This document shows positions 6,678 to 10,313 of a stretch of DNA of 10,313 nucleotides, in pieces. The stretch covers positions 1 through 10,313 of the forward strand of contig WFSK01000263.1 of the NCBI GenBank assembly GCA_015486095.1, read 5' to 3'. Origin of the DNA: Thermotogae bacterium. Lineage in GTDB: Bacteria; Thermotogota; Thermotogae; B3-G13. Every line of letters starts with the position of its first letter. Positions within the stretch are counted from its first letter, which is position 1. Under the pieces are notes generated by a model that was not told the DNA's origin, did no database searches, and saw only the letters and a list, made by a program, of their open reading frames with translations. The position numbers and the translations under genes are program-made.

Positions 6678-7042
6678 TATGCACGTTCTATGCCGATTTC
6701 GATATGATATTGCTCTGTATCTAACTTGAGCAGATTGGGAACTTCTGAAGTGTTCAACGCTTCGAGAAGTTCTTTTCCATCTATCCCTTCATTTTTCATT
6801 TCTTTTAGAGCACTCCCCGGGATGAATTTGAACGCCAAGGTAGCCAATCTGATGGGTATCGTTATATCTGCAACCTTCTGGGATTTCTGCTTATCGAATA
6901 CGTTTATCCTTAATACTTTCCTGACGTTTTCTTCCTTTCCCTTTTGTCTTTCAAGAGAATCAATGAGTTCCATAGCTTCCTGTGCTGAAATCTTATGATC
7001 TTCTACCATCTTCAGGATCTTCATCATCTCTTCGTTATTCAT
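6677..7042 (-). CDS. SHOCT-like domain protein (YvlB/LiaX N-terminal type)
   Basis: This is a small protein of 121 residues with no signal peptide or membrane helix, so probably cytoplasmic. Residues 1-32 form a short helical hairpin (MMKILKMVEDHKISAQEAMELIDSLE) of the SHOCT-like kind found at the start of YvlB and LiaX-type envelope-stress proteins. Residues 40-121 alternate charged and hydrophobic segments, including KVLRINVFD, VADITIPIRLATLAFKFIPG and YHIEIGIE, which resemble the domain that often follows this hairpin. The molecular function is unknown. The ATG at 7042 has a strong GGAGG 8 bases upstream and overlaps the DUF4097 gene by 8 bases. The same hairpin occurs in both upstream neighbours, which supports a shared pathway. 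Confidence 0.78.
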   Translation of the reverse strand: MNNEEMMKILKMVEDHKISAQEAMELIDSLERQKGKEENVRKVLRINVFDKQKSQKVADITIPIRLATLAFKFIPGSALKEMKNEGIDGKELLEALNTSEVPNLLKLDTEQYHIEIGIERA

Positions 7043-8102
7043 TACCCTTTCCTCCTTCTCTACAATATGTTTCTATTTCCTCCTCTGAATATCCCATGCT
7101 TTCCAGAAGTGCCCGCATCTCTTCCATTGTTATCTTTCCCTCCTCGTATAACTTTCTCACAGTCTTCACCTCTTCATCTTCTTCCTTAATAGAGGGCTCA
7201 GGCTCTTTAACCAGAGAACTCACGATAAGATCTCCAGAAGTTGTCTTTACATTATATTTCTCTTCACCTCCGCCTACTGTGAAAATATAAGTATGATTTC
7301 TGACTTTACTGAAACTGCCCTTCAACTTCGGTTTGAAATCCCCAGATGATGTATGATACTCCAGTCTCAAGGAAGGGAAGTTTCTGAACCTCAACTCCAC
7401 ATCTCCACTCACACTGGTCAGATCGCTTCGAGCATTCGGAATGGACAATCCATCAAAATCGATCTCTCCCGATGTTGTGGAAATCCTTTTTGATGATTCA
7501 AAAGCAGATGATGTAATAGATACATCTCCGCTTATGCTTGACACATCAAGACTGCCACCGCGAGCTTCCATTATATGGATATCTCCACTTACCGTTCTGC
7601 CTTTTAAAGCTCGAATATCGATCTCTTTGAATCCCACATCTCCGCTTACCGTTTTGAAAGAGAGAGGAAGACTGCTATTACACTTGTTTACACGAATATC
7701 ACCCGAAACGGAGCTCAGAAACATTTCTGCAGAGAGATCAGATACATCTATATCGCCTGAAACGGATCCCAAATTCAGGTTCTTTATACTCTCTGGGATC
7801 TCAGCGACAACTCTTAGATCGAGTCTTCGTTTAAACAGAGAGAACCAGCGTTCCTTCCAGGGTTCCAACTCTATCTTTACACTATTTCCTGTCTTCGTTA
7901 TAAGAGGATTGTAATCCTTCACATCCTTATCTGCACCTTTTAAATCGATCTTGAGAACAAGTTCTTTTCCAACGGTCGGATGTACACTGAGATCTGCACT
8001 CACACCACCTAAGGTGACACCTTCTATCCCTTCCAGGGGAATGTTGAAAGAACGAGTTTCTTCTCCCATATCGTTCCACTTCCTTTCTTCATTTTTCTCC
8101 AC
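7035..8102 (-). CDS. DUF4097 beta-repeat protein with C-terminal SHOCT-like hairpin
   Basis: The 355 residues are dominated by a repeated Ser-Gly-Asp beta motif (S-x-SGD-I/V). It occurs with its Ser at about 115, 133, 153, 172, 191, 211, 232, 253 and 289, a period near 20 residues; a diverged copy (VSAD) is at 34-37. This is the DUF4097 fold, expected to be a beta-helix or stacked sheets. Residues 313-340 form a helical hairpin (VRKLYEEGKITMEEMRALLE). No signal peptide or membrane helix is seen. DUF4097 proteins such as LiaX/YvlB occur with envelope-stress systems; their biochemical role is unclear. The frame opens with GTG at 8102, overlapping the DUF2089 gene by 14 bases without a Shine-Dalgarno. 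ATG at 8069 (codon 12) is preceded by AAAGGAAG and may be the true start. Confidence 0.82.
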   Translation of the reverse strand: MEKNEERKWNDMGEETRSFNIPLEGIEGVTLGGVSADLSVHPTVGKELVLKIDLKGADKDVKDYNPLITKTGNSVKIELEPWKERWFSLFKRRLDLRVVAEIPESIKNLNLGSVSGDIDVSDLSAEMFLSSVSGDIRVNKCNSSLPLSFKTVSGDVGFKEIDIRALKGRTVSGDIHIMEARGGSLDVSSISGDVSITSSAFESSKRISTTSGEIDFDGLSIPNARSDLTSVSGDVELRFRNFPSLRLEYHTSSGDFKPKLKGSFSKVRNHTYIFTVGGGEEKYNVKTTSGDLIVSSLVKEPEPSIKEEDEEVKTVRKLYEEGKITMEEMRALLESMGYSEEEIETYCREGGKGNE

Positions 8103-8469
8103 GCATTTGTCTTATGGCTTCCTGAACGGTTAACTCCCCAGCCTCCAACTTCCTGAGTATATTCAATCTCTCCTCTTTGGATTTTATATCCTCCTTGACT
8201 TCAAAACCGAGCTGCTTTATGATCTCATTCAATTTGTTTCTGACAGTTGGATAGGATATGCCAAGTTCTTTTCCAACTTCTGTTATATTCCCACGATTCT
8301 TTATGAACACCACAGCGAATTCCAATTGCTCTGAATTCAGACGAAATAGGCGGTTAGTTTCAAACTTGCCTTTTATCACTGTTCCACATCGAGGACAGGT
8401 GTACTCAGTTATCATCAACTTCGTCCCACAAACGGGGCATATAGATAAAGGCTTATTCACATCCATCAT
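8089..8469 (-). CDS. DUF2089 zinc-ribbon/HTH regulator with C-terminal SHOCT-like hairpin
   Basis: This is a likely DNA-binding transcription regulator of 126 residues. The N-terminus has a zinc ribbon with C11-x2-C14 and C25-x2-C28 (ICPVCG and TCPRCG). Residues 40-90 hold the typical DUF2089 core: LNSEQLEFAVVFIKNRGNI, then a helix-turn-helix with GISYPTVRNKLNEII. Residues 100-123 (RKLEAGELTVQEAIRQM) form the same helical hairpin seen in the two downstream genes. DUF2089 genes commonly sit beside DUF4097 genes, and autoregulation of the operon is a fair guess. AAGGGGAG directly abuts the first ATG (8469), so the real start may be the ATG at 8466 or the GTG at 8460. No cysteine is lost in any case. 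Confidence 0.85.
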   Translation of the reverse strand: MMDVNKPLSICPVCGTKLMITEYTCPRCGTVIKGKFETNRLFRLNSEQLEFAVVFIKNRGNITEVGKELGISYPTVRNKLNEIIKQLGFEVKEDIKSKEERLNILRKLEAGELTVQEAIRQMRGEK

Positions 8470-8508
8470 CTCCCCTTTCAGTTTCGTTCCAAAGATACAA
8501 AGAATATA

Positions 8509-9792
8509 CTAAAGGATATCGTTGTCTCCAGTAGTAAAAACTTCCTTTATATTTGGTATAGTATAAAGAAATAAACCAAAAAAAGCACTGGATATCCCCA
8601 TGATAATGGTTAACATCCTAACACTGATCACACCCAACGTATAACCAATGAGAGCGAGTGATATGGGTTGGAGGCCGCCACTCAAAGTTCCCATAACGGA
8701 AAAGACTCTCCCTCTCTTTTCGTCAGGCACTATCTTTTGAATGAATACATTGATCAATATGTTGACTAACGCGATGAGAACTCCTATTACAAATGAAACT
8801 GTATATATGTACCACAAAGAGGGAATCAACGTGAAGATCGCTACCAACCCACCTACTCCAACTATTCCCCATATTATCGGAATATATTTTTGTTTTATCT
8901 CAGGAGATATCGAGAGGATACCTCCTCCGATTACAAATCCTACAGAAAAGAGTGCCATTAAGATCCCAAATTCCCCTGCTCCATACCCCAGATCCGACTT
9001 CACATATTTTGGAAGGATCACATCTATGGGAGACATGAAAAAATTCAAAGCTGCGAATGTAATGAACATCTTGATCATGTAGCCCTGCTTTGCAATGAAA
9101 TGAAAACCTTCTTTCAGATCTTCTACGGTACTTTTAAGTGTAATATTCCCCAGATGAGGAGAACTCATAGATATGAATATTTCACTTACCCCAGAGAAGA
9201 AGTATGTGAGGCCGTTGATTAAGAAAACTACAGGAGCTCCAGCCATCGCTATTAAAAGGCCTGCAACACCTGGACCTACGATATTAGAGACCTGAGATCC
9301 CATGCTATACAGAGAATTCGCACGTGTGAGATGCTTACCCGAAACTAAATTTGGGATACTCGAACCAACAGCAGGATCGAAGAAGGCACCAGCAGAAGCT
9401 ACCAGCAACGCTATAACATACAGCTGCCATACCTGTAGAGTACCTTTTAAAGCCATCAGCCCCATCCATACGATGATAACTCCTCTGAATAGATCTGCCA
9501 GTACTATTATCCACTTTCTATTTACCCTGTCTACCACCACACCTGCGATCGGTCCCAACACAACACGCGGTAACACTGCAAGGGCGAAGACATTTCCAAG
9601 TATGGCTGGAGATCTTGTCACACTAAGCACCCACCACATCAAGGCTATGTACTGTATCGCATTGCCGAATGCGGATACGAGTTGTCCTATCCAGAGCAAC
9701 ATGAAATTTTTGTTGAAGAGACCTCTTCTCAGTGAGTCGTCGGGACATTGCTTTTCCATAAAATCATTATCGTTCAAGCGCACTTTCCCCAT
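8509..9792 (-). CDS. MFS_3-family (DHA3-like) exporter
   Basis: This is a major facilitator antiporter of 427 residues with about 12 membrane helices in two halves joined by a charged loop near 210-235 (SSPHLGNITLKSTVEDLKEGF). The opening FNKNFMLLWIGQLVSAFGNAIQYIALMWWVL and motif A (GPIAGVVVDRVNRK, about 80-93) are typical of MFS_3/DHA3 exporters of the enterobactin, macrolide or bacitracin kind. A second DEKRGRVFSVMG segment marks the C-terminal half. The substrate cannot be told from sequence; a drug, peptide or siderophore is likely. AGGAG abuts the ATG at 9792, whereas GTG at 9783 (codon 4) has 9-base spacing and may be the real start. The gene starts three bases after the 55-codon ORF stop and lies 39 bases before the DUF2089 gene. 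Confidence 0.88.
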   Translation of the reverse strand: MGKVRLNDNDFMEKQCPDDSLRRGLFNKNFMLLWIGQLVSAFGNAIQYIALMWWVLSVTRSPAILGNVFALAVLPRVVLGPIAGVVVDRVNRKWIIVLADLFRGVIIVWMGLMALKGTLQVWQLYVIALLVASAGAFFDPAVGSSIPNLVSGKHLTRANSLYSMGSQVSNIVGPGVAGLLIAMAGAPVVFLINGLTYFFSGVSEIFISMSSPHLGNITLKSTVEDLKEGFHFIAKQGYMIKMFITFAALNFFMSPIDVILPKYVKSDLGYGAGEFGILMALFSVGFVIGGGILSISPEIKQKYIPIIWGIVGVGGLVAIFTLIPSLWYIYTVSFVIGVLIALVNILINVFIQKIVPDEKRGRVFSVMGTLSGGLQPISLALIGYTLGVISVRMLTIIMGISSAFFGLFLYTIPNIKEVFTTGDNDIL

Positions 9793-9795
9793 CTC

Positions 9796-9963
9796 CTAAA
9801 CCCTATAATAGTGGTTATAAGATTGGATTTGCTTCCATACTTCCAAATCCATTGATACACTTCCCCTATTTCTTTCCATCTCTCGAGATCCCTTCTCTCC
9901 TAATATAGCATATTTCCTTCTCTTTCCATTTCTTAGCATTTCCAACACCTTCGCGAACAACAT
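9796..9963 (-). CDS. Small 55-residue basic protein of unknown function, first gene of the run
   Basis: I do not recognise this product. The ORF starts with ATG at 9963, preceded by AGGAG at 8-base spacing, and ends in TAG at 9796. The stop overlaps the exporter's own AGGAG (TAGGAG), and the exporter ATG follows three bases later. A consensus promoter lies about 40 bases upstream of the start. The protein opens MLFAKVLEMLRNGKRRKYAI, an amphipathic, strongly basic helix, and ends WKQIQSYNHYYRV, rich in aromatic residues. It has no membrane helix or known motif. AGA, AGG and GGA codons match the neighbouring genes. It could be a real small protein, a leader peptide controlling the exporter, or a chance ORF; the good ribosome binding site and tight coupling favour translation. 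Confidence 0.5.
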   Translation of the reverse strand: MLFAKVLEMLRNGKRRKYAILGEKGSREMERNRGSVSMDLEVWKQIQSYNHYYRV

Positions 9964-10010
9964 CCTCTCATCTCCTAAATATTTTTAATTTTTTACTCAC
10001 ATATATTTAT

Positions 10011-10038
10011 ATTATACTTATAAATTTCAATTTGTCAA
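10011..10038 (-). promoter_or_regulatory. Perfect-consensus housekeeping promoter for the minus-strand operon
   Basis: On the minus strand, TTGACA (10038-10033) and TATAAT (10016-10011) are both exact consensus hexamers, 16 bases apart. Transcription would begin near 10004, giving a leader of about 40 bases before the 55-codon ORF and its AGGAG. The spacer contains a small palindrome (AAATT-GA-AATTT) that could be an operator half or may be chance in AT-rich DNA. The promoter would drive the small ORF, exporter, DUF2089, DUF4097, SHOCT-like and racemase genes, and perhaps the ATP synthase genes beyond. Confidence 0.78.
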
Positions 10039-10041
10039 GTA

Positions 10042-10059
10042 TAAATATCAAAATATTTA
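10042..10059. repeat. 18-bp dyad (7-4-7) next to the -35 box
   Basis: TAAATATCAAAATATTTA is a perfect inverted repeat with 7-base arms and a 4-base centre. It lies immediately upstream of the minus-strand -35 box, roughly at -38 to -55, a place used by activators or as an AT-rich UP element. AT-rich DNA makes such palindromes fairly likely by chance. Confidence 0.4.
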
Positions 10060-10060
10060 A

Positions 10061-10089
10061 TATAATTATTCAAAAAGTTGAATATTATA
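10061..10089. repeat. Second dyad with the same 7-4-7 core, extended by a bulge
   Basis: The core at 10067-10084 is TATTCAAAAAGTTGAATA, again with 7-base arms and a 4-base centre. Allowing one extra T on the left, the pairing continues through TATAAT on one side and ATTATA on the other, giving 12 paired bases. Its centre is 25 bp from that of the first dyad, and it lies between the two divergent promoters. It could be an operator; the arms differ from those of the first dyad. Confidence 0.4.
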
Positions 10090-10105
10090 ATAGAATATTT
10101 GATAA

Positions 10106-10135
10106 TTGAAGGAAAAAGTAAAACCGTGATACAAT
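10106..10135 (+). promoter_or_regulatory. Probable promoter of the acyltransferase gene
   Basis: TTGAAG (10106-10111) is separated by 18 bases from TACAAT (10130-10135), which is preceded by TG at 10127-10128 and so forms an extended -10. Transcription would begin near 10142, about 88 bases before the acyltransferase ATG. The -35 matches four of six consensus bases and the -10 five of six. Confidence 0.45.
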
Positions 10136-10229
10136 AAAAATTATGAAAAATTATGATTGTATAGTAAGAACTGCTCGAAAGGAAGTATCGTAATGAGGAA
10201 GGTCCTGTAAAAGTGGGGTGTAGAATGAA

Positions 10230-10313
10230 ATGAAGAAGAGATTAGAAGAATTCGATTATGCAAAAGGTATGGCTATAATAGGTGTCGTTGCTGGACATTC
10301 ACTCGCTTTCCGC
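10230..10313 (+). CDS. Acyltransferase-3 family membrane protein, N-terminal fragment cut by window edge
   Basis: Only the first 28 codons are present. After MKKRLEE they read FDYAKGMAIIGVVAGHS, the hallmark opening of acyltransferase-3 (OafA/NolL/WecH-like) integral membrane enzymes. It includes the conserved D-Y-x-KG and the GHS histidine at the first membrane helix. Such proteins add acetyl or other acyl groups to surface polysaccharides, lipids or antibiotics; the substrate cannot be told from this fragment. The ATG at 10230 has GGGGTG 9 bases upstream. It is the only gene read rightward here, and its surface-modification role would fit beside an envelope-stress operon. Confidence 0.8.
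   Translation, partial: MKKRLEEFDYAKGMAIIGVVAGHSLAFR

Larger units (their letters stand above)
9964..10229. other. AT-rich divergent intergenic region
   Basis: This 266-base stretch separates the minus-strand operon from the plus-strand acyltransferase gene. From about 9977 to 10165 it is extremely AT-rich compared with the coding regions. It contains promoters in both directions and two dyads (listed separately). The plus-strand leader, 10143-10229, holds two tiny ORFs joined TAATG-fashion (16 codons from 10143, 5 codons from 10193). I see no tRNA, transposon end or typical riboswitch here. Confidence 0.7.

Noticed and set aside
7380..7790. Repeated DNA words around atctccgctt that could suggest a tandem array or CRISPR
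   Set aside because: The repeats encode the Ser-Gly-Asp protein motif, vary in spacing and sequence, and stay in frame, so they are protein repeats.
7441..7914. Long plus-strand ORF of 157 codons
   Set aside because: It is the mirror of the DUF4097 gene, whose repeat pattern and neighbours are clear; the product is Ser/Pro/Leu-rich with no family features and no ribosome binding site worth noting.
9302..9799. Plus-strand ORF of 165 codons
   Set aside because: It lies antisense to the start of the exporter gene and has low-complexity composition; the exporter's motif A and helices are on the other strand.
10061..10091. Plus-strand TATAAT matches at 10061 and 10086 as promoters
   Set aside because: Neither has a -35 box at suitable spacing and both fall inside the AT-rich dyad; the TG-extended TACAAT at 10130 is better placed.

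Overview
The window looks like a chromosomal piece of a thermophilic, Thermotogota-like bacterium, or of a related diderm thermophile lineage. The grounds are the F-type c subunit and the CheX protein, which closely resemble the Thermotoga maritima proteins as I remember them. Strong GGAGG-type ribosome binding sites, AGA/AGG/ATA-rich codon use and roughly 40% GC (judged by eye) agree. The assignment comes from memory, not from a search.

Fourteen genes lie head to tail on the minus strand and are transcribed from right to left; most junctions overlap by a few bases. In order of transcription they are: an unrecognised 55-residue small ORF; a 12-helix MFS_3-type exporter; a DUF2089 zinc-ribbon/HTH regulator; a DUF4097 beta-repeat protein; a 121-residue SHOCT-like protein; an alanine-racemase-family enzyme; a CheX phosphatase; a 764-residue SppA protease with an N-terminal beta-barrel-like domain; and the start of the F1Fo ATP synthase operon (atpZ, atpI, atpB, atpE, atpF, and atpH cut by the left edge). 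A lone plus-strand gene, the first 28 codons of an acyltransferase-3 family membrane protein, enters at the right edge.

Between the divergent genes (about 9964-10229) is a very AT-rich regulatory stretch. It holds a perfect-consensus promoter for the minus-strand run (TTGACA, 16 bp, TATAAT), two 18-bp dyads with the same 7-4-7 geometry, and a plausible extended -10 promoter for the acyltransferase. A second, internal promoter (extended -10 TGATATAAT) sits on the last codons of the racemase gene and could drive cheX-sppA-atp separately. Its leader has a strong Shine-Dalgarno far from the cheX start, with a 33-nt hairpin between them that would close the gap.

Functionally, the first half looks like an export and envelope-stress module: MFS exporter, DUF2089 regulator, and DUF4097 and SHOCT-like proteins. 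The regulator and both stress proteins carry the same short helical hairpin. The racemase supplies D-amino acids for the cell wall. The second half is membrane energetics and protein quality control. The c subunit has the two-carboxylate form of the Na+-binding motif, so the ATP synthase is probably Na+-coupled.
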